Positions 9,628 to 17,972 of a DNA stretch of 64,000 nucleotides are shown here, piece after piece. The DNA is from Chitinophaga sp. LS1 (GTDB lineage: Bacteria > Bacteroidota > Bacteroidia > Chitinophagales > Chitinophagaceae): positions 2,792,501 to 2,856,500 of the forward strand of contig NZ_CP128362.1 in assembly GCF_034274695.1 (NCBI RefSeq), read 5' to 3'. How positions within the stretch are numbered: position 1 is the first letter of the stretch; every line of letters starts with the position of its first letter. The notes beneath the pieces are model-generated. The model was given only the letters and a program-made list of their open reading frames with translations. It was not told the DNA's origin and searched no databases. A program made the position numbers and the translations under genes.

Positions 9628-9949
9628 CCTTTTTGTAGCTTGGGTAAACGAAATCCATTGCCAATGTCGAATCTGAAAGCCCTGTCTATGAAGAATGCAC
9701 CGGGTTTCGAACACTACGGATATGATGAGCGGCGCTACCTAAGCCAGCTCAATAAGATCAATTCACTCAGACCAATCTTTGCCCTATAAAGGGTAGATCC
9801 AGGTTTTACTGCCAGTGACCCGTACCCTGATCTGGTACAACCGCAGGTATAAGAAGAAGAAAACCATTGTTAAGTAATTATGAATTACGCCCAAATGCTG
9901 GCGGTATGCTTATCGTAGAGGAGTTATTTATACAAGGAAACACTCTATT
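9628..9949. other. Gap after mnmE, possible decayed coding remnant
   Basis: 322 bp with no intact gene. A 41-codon frame at 9664-9789 (ATG to TAA) and a stretch in another frame ending near 9876 (from GTG 9815, ending in a very basic tail) both have protein-like composition, as if one short gene had been broken by a stop and a frameshift. I do not recognise the family. No terminator hairpin was seen directly after mnmE. Confidence 0.3.
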
Positions 9950-11260
9950 ATGAAAAAGATATTACTCGTTCCCGCATTACTCATGCTGGCATTCACCACC
10001 TTCGCCCAACAGGCGGAGCATGTCATCTTAATAACCATTGATGGCTTTAGACCCGACTTTTACCAGGACGCTTCCTGGGGAATGGTAAACCTGCGTATGA
10101 TGAAAGATAGCGGGGCCTATGCGGATGGTGTCAACAGCGTATTTCCAACTGTAACCTATCCCAATCACACCTCTCTCATCACAGGTGTTACACCAATGAA
10201 GCACGGTATTTATTACAACACTCCTTACGAGCCAAAGGGGGCGACCGGTGTATGGTATTTCTATTACGATTCATTGAAAGTACCAACCCTCTTTGATGCC
10301 GTACACAAAGCCGGGAAGAAATCTGCCAGTGTGATCTGGCCCGTAACAGTACATGCACCGGTTGATTATAACATTCCTGATGTATGGCCATTGGACAAAA
10401 ACAAAGACAGAAGGGTCGCGATGGCTGAATATGGAAATCCATCCACGCTTTGGCAGGAAGTACAAGATAGCGCTACGGGCAAAATACAGGAAGATGACTG
10501 GGCGATGAACAACGGAGAATTGATCTTTGATGAAAACATTGCCAGAATCAGCGGTTACCTGATTCAGAAATATAAACCAGCTTTCATTACCCTACACTTC
10601 CCATGTACTGATCACTACGAACACCAGATTGGTCGTGACGGTTACCTTGTCAGAAAATCAGTATCCGGTGCTGACAGAGCCATCGGTACTATTCTGGAAG
10701 CAGTGAAGAGAGCTGGTATTGCCGATAACACGACCATCATCGTTACCGGTGACCATGGGTTTGTGAATATTGAAAAGTCTTTTAATCCAAATGTATTATT
10801 GGTTAAAAACGCTATCAAGGCGCAATTCCACGCCTGCGGCGGTTCTGCTTTCCTTCACCTGGAAGATAAGAACGACGAAGCAACTGTGGATAAGGTGATC
10901 GCCATACTGAAAGCCTTACCCGCTGACCAGCAGAAAATGTTCAGGATCTTAGATCGTCAGCAACTGGATAAAATAGGTGCTGATCCCAATGCGGCTATGG
11001 CTATTACAGCTTTAGGTCATGTAACGATTGGTAGTTCAAAGAAAGGAGAATTCATCAAGCCCGCTAAAGGTGGTACCCATGGCTACTATCCTGACTTCAA
11101 AGAAATTCAGACCGGCTTTGTCGCTTATGGTGCTGGTATCAAACAGGGTGGACATGTCAAAGAAATGAACGTCACTGATGTAGCCCCTATCATTGCTGAA
11201 TTGTTGAAACTCGACTTAGGCAAGGTAGATGGCAAAGTGCCTGCAGGCGTAATAAAATAA
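9950..11260 (+). CDS. Secreted alkaline-phosphatase-superfamily phosphodiesterase/nucleotide pyrophosphatase
   Basis: A 436-aa exported enzyme of the type I phosphodiesterase/nucleotide pyrophosphatase (ENPP-like) family, expected to hydrolyse phosphodiester or pyrophosphate bonds outside the inner membrane. It has a signal peptide at 1-20 (LAFTTFAQ). The first metal-binding Asp is in ITIDGFRPDF and the nucleophile Thr74 is in YPNHTSLITG. Further metal ligands are in the TDHYEHQIG, GDHGF and GGTHGYY motifs. The domain fills the whole protein. It stands alone and converges on the lanB gene. Family assignment is secure; the natural substrate is not. Confidence 0.92.
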   Translation: MKKILLVPALLMLAFTTFAQQAEHVILITIDGFRPDFYQDASWGMVNLRMMKDSGAYADGVNSVFPTVTYPNHTSLITGVTPMKHGIYYNTPYEPKGATGVWYFYYDSLKVPTLFDAVHKAGKKSASVIWPVTVHAPVDYNIPDVWPLDKNKDRRVAMAEYGNPSTLWQEVQDSATGKIQEDDWAMNNGELIFDENIARISGYLIQKYKPAFITLHFPCTDHYEHQIGRDGYLVRKSVSGADRAIGTILEAVKRAGIADNTTIIVTGDHGFVNIEKSFNPNVLLVKNAIKAQFHACGGSAFLHLEDKNDEATVDKVIAILKALPADQQKMFRILDRQQLDKIGADPNAAMAITALGHVTIGSSKKGEFIKPAKGGTHGYYPDFKEIQTGFVAYGAGIKQGGHVKEMNVTDVAPIIAELLKLDLGKVDGKVPAGVIK

Positions 11261-11357
11261 ATACTATGGGGCTGTCTAAAAAGGTACCCCCTCTCGGGTA
11301 GGTGATGGAGACGAAATGGCTTTTACGCAATTCTCAGCGCCTTCATTTTACTTTTAG

Positions 11358-14357
11358 TCAGCCCCGTGCCTTCTTCTGAATCGCCAGTTGCGAGTCATAA
11401 TATTTACTCAGAAAATGGTACAACACCAGTTCATGCTTGCGCTGCCCTGTTAATAAGATCCTGTTCAAAAACATGTGGATATAACTAGGTAGTAAATCGT
11501 CAGCAGCAATATCGGCAGGAATCATCTCCCTGATAAAAGCAGATCGCTCATCAAACAATCCCTCAATGCCATTCTCCACATCCTGTCTGGGATCGAGAAA
11601 GCTACTCAACTGCCGCATCTCTTGTCTATACTTACTATTCAATTGTGTTTGTAAATCCTGTGAGCCGCCAAACTCCTGGAAGAAACCTTCCCTGATGGCT
11701 TTCATGATACCCGCTCTTCTGGCCAGATCATACCCAAAATCCTGTAATAATACATCTACACCTCTGGCACCTAATAGCCATCTGTAGCGTTCACCTTCTT
11801 CACCTTCCAGCTGGCAGATACAATTTAGTACTGCTTTACTATCTGCATGAAACACATGTTCACTGAACTCCATGGTAGCTGCACCATATCTTTCCACCTC
11901 TCTCACATAAGTATCTGTCTGTACTTTATAGATTAATTCCTGTTTCTGATACTGGCCCAGCTGTTCATGCAGCAAGTGCAGGATCTGGTGCCAGAAGGTA
12001 GGATCACTGTTATTGTGAAACCGTAACCGGATATGATGTTCCGGATCATTGTACCTTATAAAAAACCATTTATCCGCCAGCTGTGCTGCTTCCACCTGTG
12101 CAATCAGTGGCGCTACTACAGTAGTCAGCATATCTTCTGTTGTTTTGCTGCCTCCATATAGTTTGATATAGAGCCACTCACTACCTGTGATAAACCTACG
12201 TGCAGGCTCAGACCCGTTAGTGTGCAAAGTTGATGCAACCGTTACTTTATTCGCAAAAGGGATAATCAACTCATTCGTAAATCGTCCTGATGCACCCTGA
12301 ATCCAGCATTGATCCGGCGTTCCAATCACTTCCTGCAACGTGATCTTCTCTTTCTTTTCCAGCATTGTCTGTAGCAGTTTCACACTCACGGCATTCTCCA
12401 TATCTATGAACAGCTCATTATCGCCTTCCATAATGGTAATGTACCGAGGCAGGTGCAAAGCCTTTATTGCATCTCCCTTTTTCAAATGCCAGGTCGCCTT
12501 GCTCAGCACGATTTTTTTATAACTTACCCTCGGTAAAAAAGCCGGTTGTACCGGCAAATGCCATTGCCAGCCAGCCGCCATATGTGATTGCAGATCACAG
12601 AGAAAATGATACACCGGCAGACTATTCCGGGCAAAATTATGCGCCGTACTTAGTCTTGGAATCACCCGCTTATTATATCTCTTAGAGCGCAACACGATTT
12701 TATTCTGACGCACACTGATCATCAGATCTGTAATCGGAAATTGATTTTCTGCCGGTACACTACCATTACCGAGATACACAATTTCATATGCTCTCAATTG
12801 AGGACGCAGCAGGATATTCCCCGTTCTCGCTTCCGGCAAATGCACAACCTCTGCATAAATTACAGCTGGATCCTGTTGTTCTTCCTCCCGTAAACATTCA
12901 CGAACATGCGCCAATAACTGTGCATCTCCATGACAAAACCGACCTAATAAATTTGCAGAAGAAGGGCCACTGAAACCATTGAACTCAAACAGATAGTCCC
13001 CATTATCTATCGCCTCGGCACTACTGCCATGCAGACTTCCCATCAGGTACATACTGGATGGCAATACCACGGGCACCGGGTTTTTCAACGTTTCCAGATC
13101 TGCATCTGTCAACTCCAGTGATGATAGCCCCTGTTGCATACAAACATGCAGTTTCTCCAGCTGAAAACTCCGGAACTTACTCCACTGCATATTCGTCTGC
13201 TCCTCATTTGTAGTGATGGCCAGGTCATCAATCAATGGAGTATGATCCGACTGACTATGGGCATATCCAATACCCGCCTCATTATCCAACGCTAACGCCA
13301 GTGGTATTTCCTGGTCTTCATACCGCTCTCTGAAGCGGTTCATGAAGTTGGTCATATCCGAATTGGTATTCGGTTTCGCCATTTTCCACAACGGCAATAC
13401 CTGGTCCTGCAAGTCTTTGATTAAGGAAGAACTAATTGTATTCTGTGTAGTTGCCAGAAACAGATCCGTCTGTACCAGGTCTTTACTTTTCGTATCAGGT
13501 AATAATTCCTGCACCAAAGCATGGGTACGCAGGTACTTATCCACACCCGCAGCCGAATCTGACAATAATTGTTGAATCTGTTGTAAAGTATGAGCGATCT
13601 GCTCCGTACCTGATAATGTGGATAACCGCTTTAATAAGTAAGAAAAGAATTCATCGCCTGTGACTGTCGGTTCTAGTTCACTTACTAATAGCTGATTTAC
13701 AATCAGCTCATCTATAAACTCACGCGCATCCTCCTCCATAATCTCCTCGTCCACAATCGCTGCACACAATTGATCGATCGTTGCGCCAGCGCCAGCTACG
13801 GACAATAGTGTTTCCAGATATGGACTCCTGCTTACCGCCGCCAGTTCGTAGTTTCTGAATTTATTTTTCACCGTAAACCCTGCATACCGGAAAGTATCCG
13901 CTACCGGGTAAATAGAATTATTAGGGAAATACCGTAATTGCACCTTTACCTCGGGCAACTGTGTGATCATCGCTGCCAGCTCTGCCACATAGTTCATATC
14001 CAGGCGGCAATGTTTCCTATGCTCCTGACCGATTTTAATAGCAGTAACATCCGAAAAGTACCCCGTAGCGCACCCTGCAAACAAGCCATACGGCGTACAC
14101 CGCGTACTCATTCTTAGCACATACCTATATAGCGCCATACACATTTTCTCACTACCTGTGCCACCCTGCAGCCACTTCATGAGCTCCTGGTACAACTCCG
14201 GCGAAGCGATATAAATCGATTCCTGCAAAGTCGGATCCTGGAACAGGGAAAACAATTTGGCAGGTAGTGCCGCCATATCAATTTGCTGAAACTGATCTAA
14301 GAACTGTATAGACTGTAAAGGAGTTCGTACTAAATAAAAGTCCTTGACGGTGATCAT
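11358..14357 (-). CDS. lanB: Class I lanthipeptide dehydratase LanB (full length)
   Basis: A 999-aa enzyme that dehydrates Ser/Thr in precursor peptides using glutamyl-tRNA. The N-terminal Lant_dehydr_N glutamylation region covers about residues 1-690. The C-terminal SpaB_C/thiopeptide-type elimination domain begins near residue 710 (EWLYIKLYGG...) and contains the characteristic WFFIRYNDPEHHIRLRFH stretch. Both halves are in one chain, so this is not a split dehydratase. It is divergent from the two precursor genes at 14508 and 14667, with a 150-bp promoter region carrying a perfect dyad (14438-14451). The family is clear from sequence; the target peptides are inferred from position. Confidence 0.93.
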   Translation of the reverse strand: MITVKDFYLVRTPLQSIQFLDQFQQIDMAALPAKLFSLFQDPTLQESIYIASPELYQELMKWLQGGTGSEKMCMALYRYVLRMSTRCTPYGLFAGCATGYFSDVTAIKIGQEHRKHCRLDMNYVAELAAMITQLPEVKVQLRYFPNNSIYPVADTFRYAGFTVKNKFRNYELAAVSRSPYLETLLSVAGAGATIDQLCAAIVDEEIMEEDAREFIDELIVNQLLVSELEPTVTGDEFFSYLLKRLSTLSGTEQIAHTLQQIQQLLSDSAAGVDKYLRTHALVQELLPDTKSKDLVQTDLFLATTQNTISSSLIKDLQDQVLPLWKMAKPNTNSDMTNFMNRFRERYEDQEIPLALALDNEAGIGYAHSQSDHTPLIDDLAITTNEEQTNMQWSKFRSFQLEKLHVCMQQGLSSLELTDADLETLKNPVPVVLPSSMYLMGSLHGSSAEAIDNGDYLFEFNGFSGPSSANLLGRFCHGDAQLLAHVRECLREEEQQDPAVIYAEVVHLPEARTGNILLRPQLRAYEIVYLGNGSVPAENQFPITDLMISVRQNKIVLRSKRYNKRVIPRLSTAHNFARNSLPVYHFLCDLQSHMAAGWQWHLPVQPAFLPRVSYKKIVLSKATWHLKKGDAIKALHLPRYITIMEGDNELFIDMENAVSVKLLQTMLEKKEKITLQEVIGTPDQCWIQGASGRFTNELIIPFANKVTVASTLHTNGSEPARRFITGSEWLYIKLYGGSKTTEDMLTTVVAPLIAQVEAAQLADKWFFIRYNDPEHHIRLRFHNNSDPTFWHQILHLLHEQLGQYQKQELIYKVQTDTYVREVERYGAATMEFSEHVFHADSKAVLNCICQLEGEEGERYRWLLGARGVDVLLQDFGYDLARRAGIMKAIREGFFQEFGGSQDLQTQLNSKYRQEMRQLSSFLDPRQDVENGIEGLFDERSAFIREMIPADIAADDLLPSYIHMFLNRILLTGQRKHELVLYHFLSKYYDSQLAIQKKARG

Positions 14358-14437
14358 ATAGGATGGGCTAAGTATAGTAAGATAACATTATTGTCTTAGC
14401 TGCAAGATACCCTGAAAGGGGGAAATTTTTCCAACTG

Positions 14438-14451
14438 GACAACAAGTTGTC
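14438..14451. promoter_or_regulatory. Candidate operator between lanB and the precursor genes
   Basis: A perfect inverted repeat GACAAC-AA-GTTGTC lies in the 150-bp divergent promoter region. A -7-like TATCTTTT is at 14483-14490, 18 nt before the first precursor ATG. The repeat is a plausible site for the locus response regulator at 16077-16685; binding is an inference. Confidence 0.4.
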
Positions 14452-14507
14452 AAAATCGCCCTGCGACTGAGTATATTCTCTTTATCTTTTAATAAATTCT
14501 ATTAACC

Positions 14508-14645
14508 ATGAAAAAGCAAACAGCTAAAAAGCTCTCCCTCGGCAAGATCCGCATTGCGAACCTGAAAGCCCGGCAACCTGAAGAAAAAAAGCCCACGCTC
14601 GTCACTGGCTGCAGCTTTTTTAAGTGCACGCCAACAGTTCGTTAA
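14508..14645 (+). CDS. Class I lanthipeptide precursor peptide 1
   Basis: A 45-aa peptide, too short for ordinary gene calling. The leader starts MKKQTAKKLSLGKIRIANLK and carries the LxLxKxxIAxL motif typical of Bacteroidota class I lanthipeptide leaders. The C-terminal core is rich in modification sites: Thr30, Thr33, Ser36, Thr41 and Thr43, with Cys35 and Cys40, allowing up to two (methyl)lanthionine rings. There is no double-Gly cleavage site, so the leader boundary is uncertain (likely between residues 20 and 33). It is the first gene downstream of the divergent lanB promoter and is 21 bp from the second precursor. Leader similarity to precursor 2 and the flanking LanB/LanC make the call strong. 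Confidence 0.88.
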   Translation: MKKQTAKKLSLGKIRIANLKARQPEEKKPTLVTGCSFFKCTPTVR

Positions 14646-14666
14646 TCATCCTTAAAAAAGCATCTT

Positions 14667-14825
14667 ATGAAAAAGGAATCCACCAAAAAATTGAACTTAA
14701 GCAAAGTGAAAATCGCATCCCTGCAAGGCACCAAAAAGGACAAAGCCGAATCAGGTAGTGCGGTATGCACTCAAAACGCAAGTCATGTACTCTCTATTTG
14801 CAGTATTGACTCCTGCAGATATTGA
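14667..14825 (+). CDS. Class I lanthipeptide precursor peptide 2
   Basis: A 52-aa peptide with nearly the same leader as precursor 1 (MKKESTKKLNLSKVKIASLQ) but a different core. The core region from about residue 29 holds Ser29, Ser31, Thr35, Ser39, Ser43, Ser46 and Ser49 with Cys34, Cys45 and Cys50, so three rings are possible; the last residues are CRY. The leader/core border has no double-Gly motif. It lies 21 bp after precursor 1 and is followed by a hairpin (14832-14865) before lanC. Two cores sharing a leader suggest either a two-component product or two independent peptides. Confidence 0.9.
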   Translation: MKKESTKKLNLSKVKIASLQGTKKDKAESGSAVCTQNASHVLSICSIDSCRY

Positions 14826-14831
14826 GTATTG

Positions 14832-14865
14832 GAAAAGGGGCTTGCCATAAAGTGAGCCCCTTTTC
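14832..14865 (+). terminator. Hairpin between precursor 2 and lanC (partial terminator)
   Basis: Arms GAAAAGGGGCT and AGCCCCTTTTC enclose a 12-nt loop, 7 bp after the precursor 2 stop and 14 bp before lanC. The T run is part of the arm and short, so read-through is likely. Such a hairpin would make precursor transcript more abundant than enzyme transcript. Confidence 0.7.
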
Positions 14866-14878
14866 GTAGTTTACGGAT

Positions 14879-16036
14879 ATGTATCAGAAAAGAGTAACCC
14901 ATATCCTGAAAGACATAAGTCTGCAGCTAGACCAACTCCTCAAAACAGATCATCAACCCGGATTACTGGGAGGGCACACCGGTTGTGCTTTATTCTACGC
15001 CTACTACTACCAACTCACCGGAAAAGAAGAATACCTTGAAAAGGTACATGCGCTTATACTCAGCAGTATCGAAGCGATGTCATCCCATGCGTTGTTGCCT
15101 ACGCATTGCAATGGCATTGCCGGCGAAGTATGGTGTATTCAACACCTCATGAACCAGGGTTTTGTGGATGGTGATATGGACGAGATCTTCTCTGAAGTAG
15201 ATGTGCTACTGGGCGACCAGATGATAGCAGACCTGAACAATAAGCGATACGATTTCCTTCACGAAGGGCTGGGTATAGCATTATATTTTCTGGAAAAAGA
15301 AACGCCAGACCCACGGTTATCAGAAATCGCAATAGCATTAGCAAATACTGCCACTCATCTCCCAAACGGCATTACCTGGGAAGATCATTTTTCCAGGCAA
15401 ACAGTACCTTCTTTGCCTGATGAGCCTTGTTACAATTTGGGTATGGCCCATGGTATGCCTGCCATTGTTGGTATATTATCAAGGATAAAGGCAAAAGGTA
15501 TTGATGCCGGTAATCTGGTAGAAAAGAGTCTGGACTGGCTACTGTCAGTGAGTAATCCCCCCGGTTCTCCCTCACGATATCCAACGCTTGTGAACAACGC
15601 AGGAACCGCACTTACTGCCAGCCATAGCCGTATGGGCTGGTGTTATGGCGATCTGCCGGTTGCCATGACGCTGCTGTATGGCGGATACACCAACCCGGCA
15701 TACGAAATACTGGCCCACAGCGTACAAAACAGGGATGTTCAGAACGGCATCGTGCACGACACCTGCATCTGTCATGGGAGTGCGGGCATCGCCCATATCT
15801 TCAACCGAGCTTACCGTGAAACAGGGGAAAAACTCTTTCAGCAGGGAGCCGAAAAATGGTTACAACATACGATTGATATATATGATAGTCCTGCCGGTAT
15901 AGGATTTTATGGTGATGGAAAATATGAAATAAAGGAAGGTGTACTGGAAGGTGTCGCCGGAGTAGGTTTGGCGCTGATTGCCGCACTGGATATGGATACG
16001 GAGCCTGCCTGGGACAGGTGTATCCTGCTTTCTTAA
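14879..16036 (+). CDS. lanC: Lanthionine synthetase C family cyclase LanC
   Basis: A 385-aa zinc enzyme that adds Cys thiols to dehydrated residues to form lanthionine rings. The zinc ligands are Cys255 in GWCYGDLP and Cys298-His299 in ICHGSAG, both intact. Other LanC landmarks are HCNGIAGE near residue 76 and the conserved His191 in MAHGMPAI. It lies directly downstream of the precursor hairpin and 40 bp upstream of a response regulator gene. The length is at the short end of the family but all catalytic motifs are present. No ABC exporter or protease gene follows it. Confidence 0.95.
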   Translation: MYQKRVTHILKDISLQLDQLLKTDHQPGLLGGHTGCALFYAYYYQLTGKEEYLEKVHALILSSIEAMSSHALLPTHCNGIAGEVWCIQHLMNQGFVDGDMDEIFSEVDVLLGDQMIADLNNKRYDFLHEGLGIALYFLEKETPDPRLSEIAIALANTATHLPNGITWEDHFSRQTVPSLPDEPCYNLGMAHGMPAIVGILSRIKAKGIDAGNLVEKSLDWLLSVSNPPGSPSRYPTLVNNAGTALTASHSRMGWCYGDLPVAMTLLYGGYTNPAYEILAHSVQNRDVQNGIVHDTCICHGSAGIAHIFNRAYRETGEKLFQQGAEKWLQHTIDIYDSPAGIGFYGDGKYEIKEGVLEGVAGVGLALIAALDMDTEPAWDRCILLS

Positions 16037-16076
16037 AGACCCGGTTTTTTGGTAAATTACATATAATTGAAAACCC

Positions 16077-16685
16077 ATGATCCGCCTGTATTTTGTGGAT
16101 AATCATCCATTGATCCTGGAAGGGCTGCGTGCATTGCTAAAGGGCGCACCCGACATCACCGTTGCCGGACAAGCCCGCAATGGTGCCTCCTGCCTGTCAT
16201 TCGTTTCAGCACATGCTATTGATTTAATTCTTACAGATGTATGTCTGCCTGATATTGATGGGGTGGATTTGTGTGCGGCTATAAAAGTAACGCATCCTTC
16301 CATAAAGCTATTGGCATTAAGCTCCTGTCGGGATGTGAAATATATAACTGAGATGATGGCCCATGGAGCGAGTGGGTATGTGATGAAAGATGCGGATAGG
16401 GAAGAATTGCTGGAAGCGATTCATACGGTGTATAATGGGGGAACCTATTTCTCGCCGGGAGTGAGTCAGTTGTTAGGGGAAGGGAAAAAGCATCACCTGA
16501 CAAGGCGGGAAAAAGAAATCCTATCATTAATTGCCGAAGGCAATACAAATCCTGAAATAGCGGAGAAGTTGTTCATTAGTGCAGATACAGTAAATAGCCA
16601 CAGGAAGAACTTGCTGGCAAAACTGGAAGTAAAGAACACCGCCATGCTAATAAAATATGCAGTAGATAATCACCTGCTGGTATAG
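16077..16685 (+). CDS. NarL/FixJ-family response regulator
   Basis: A 202-aa two-domain regulator. The receiver domain (about 1-118) has acidic residues at the start (FVDNH), phosphoacceptor Asp54 in LILTDVCLPD, and a conserved Lys in the VMKDAD segment. The C-terminal LuxR-type HTH (LTRREKEILSLIAEGNTNPE to about residue 195) is complete. No sensor kinase gene is adjacent, so the partner is elsewhere. Its position 40 bp after lanC on the same strand suggests it belongs to the lanthipeptide locus and may control the divergent promoter at 14358-14507; this is an inference from position. Confidence 0.9.
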   Translation: MIRLYFVDNHPLILEGLRALLKGAPDITVAGQARNGASCLSFVSAHAIDLILTDVCLPDIDGVDLCAAIKVTHPSIKLLALSSCRDVKYITEMMAHGASGYVMKDADREELLEAIHTVYNGGTYFSPGVSQLLGEGKKHHLTRREKEILSLIAEGNTNPEIAEKLFISADTVNSHRKNLLAKLEVKNTAMLIKYAVDNHLLV

Positions 16686-16718
16686 GGGCCATCGGCGCCT
16701 ACAGGCGTCGATATACCC

Positions 16719-16771
16719 TTTATAAATAGGAAAAGCGTTTGCCAAAGGCAAACGCTTTTCCTATTTATAAA
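16719..16771. terminator. Long bidirectional terminator
   Basis: Two perfect 25-bp arms (16719-16743 and 16747-16771) with a 3-nt AAA loop; the core is TTTGCC-AAA-GGCAAA and the outer parts are AT-rich. It sits between the convergent response regulator gene and the secreted protein gene at 16783, so it can stop both. Confidence 0.85.
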
Positions 16772-16782
16772 AACGCTTAAAC

Positions 16783-17898
16783 TCAATTACTCTTAAACTC
16801 TATCTTATCCACCACTACCTCCAACTTCTTCAACACCCCCATATCCGTCTTCACCTTCTTATCGCCCGTCACCTTATCATACATATTCGGATCACCGGAA
16901 TTATTCGCCTTAAACAACACTAACACTCCTTTGCCCGCAATTTGTCCACCTTCCCAGCTATTCACAATCCCACCATCTGTCCACTCAAAACCATTGATCT
17001 TGAAATCACGGCCATTCACCTTCACCACCTTATCCAAAGGATCACCTACTTTAATTCCAAATGGAGATTTCCACTTAGCATGTGGCTTTGTAAAAGTAAT
17101 AGTCGGACTCTTATCACCATCAAATATCACCTGCATTTCATTGTCCGTATCAGGGAATACGAAATATGCATTACCCGCATCATTGCCTGCCAGGTCAGTA
17201 GTACCACGATACACTACATTCTCTTTCCCATACAGGTTTTCCAGTTCCTGAGGGGTACGCAGTTTGAAAAGTGTACGTACATCCCAGTTATAATCTTCTC
17301 CACCTGCAGCAGCAGTAGCTGCAGTAGAATCACCTGGTTCTGCAACACCCGCAGATGCCGCTGTAGGGGTATTATCATTTTCATGAGATACAGTCGTAGC
17401 TTCCTCTTCAGAAGAAACCTTCCTGGCAGTCGCTGGTTTCTTAGCTGGAATAGGCTGTGGTGTTGCTGCAGCTACCGGCATTGCACCCATCTTTATAATA
17501 GTCGCTTTCTCTTCAATCAATGTCTTACTTTCATTCTTATACTTATTCACTGTATAAGTCGCCAGTGGAAACACGCTGCCACTCAGCACCCCCATCTCAC
17601 GGAAATACGCAATCAGGGTCTGACGGTTACAGTCATTATACTGGAACAAAAACTTCAGGGATTCATCCAATGCCGCCGGATCACTTTTCAGATCGGTCAT
17701 GGTCTTATCAATATCCAACCCGCCGGTCCCGCTCTTGGAAAGCTGGTCGGCAATGAAAAGCTCGGCCTGATGATTCTTTTGCTGATAGCGTTCTGCTACC
17801 CTATTGGAAAAGTCTTCTGCTATATTAGCGGAAAGTTTTGTCTGTGCGCTCAGTGCTATGGGGAGCAGGAGCATGAAAAATGCTAGAAACCTTTTCAT
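16783..17898 (-). CDS. Secreted protein of unknown function
   Basis: Not recognised. The frame opens at 17958, but the Met at 17898 starts a clean signal peptide (MKRFLAFFMLLLPIALSAQ), so I place the start there (371 aa). An N-terminal helical part is followed by a low-complexity linker rich in Ala, Thr, Glu and Ser. The C-terminal part (last 150 residues or so, from YNWDVRTLF) looks like a compact beta-rich domain with many Gly and Asp. It lies 74 bp after the small membrane protein gene on the same strand, so it may be co-transcribed with the lipid synthase operon, but nothing in it points to lipid metabolism. Confidence 0.75.
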   Translation of the reverse strand: MKRFLAFFMLLLPIALSAQTKLSANIAEDFSNRVAERYQQKNHQAELFIADQLSKSGTGGLDIDKTMTDLKSDPAALDESLKFLFQYNDCNRQTLIAYFREMGVLSGSVFPLATYTVNKYKNESKTLIEEKATIIKMGAMPVAAATPQPIPAKKPATARKVSSEEEATTVSHENDNTPTAASAGVAEPGDSTAATAAAGGEDYNWDVRTLFKLRTPQELENLYGKENVVYRGTTDLAGNDAGNAYFVFPDTDNEMQVIFDGDKSPTITFTKPHAKWKSPFGIKVGDPLDKVVKVNGRDFKINGFEWTDGGIVNSWEGGQIAGKGVLVLFKANNSGDPNMYDKVTGDKKVKTDMGVLKKLEVVVDKIEFKSN

Positions 17899-17972
17899 CC
17901 ATGTGAATTTAATGATAGCGACGCTCGTTATCGGGTTAATAACGGGCATCACAGTCACTAAATTATGTAATA

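Noticed and set aside
11358..14357. A split LanB or thiopeptide-type dehydratase
   Set aside because: Both the glutamylation and the elimination halves are in one 999-aa frame, and the precursors have lanthipeptide leaders with LanC present; no cyclodehydratase or pyridine synthase gene lies nearby.
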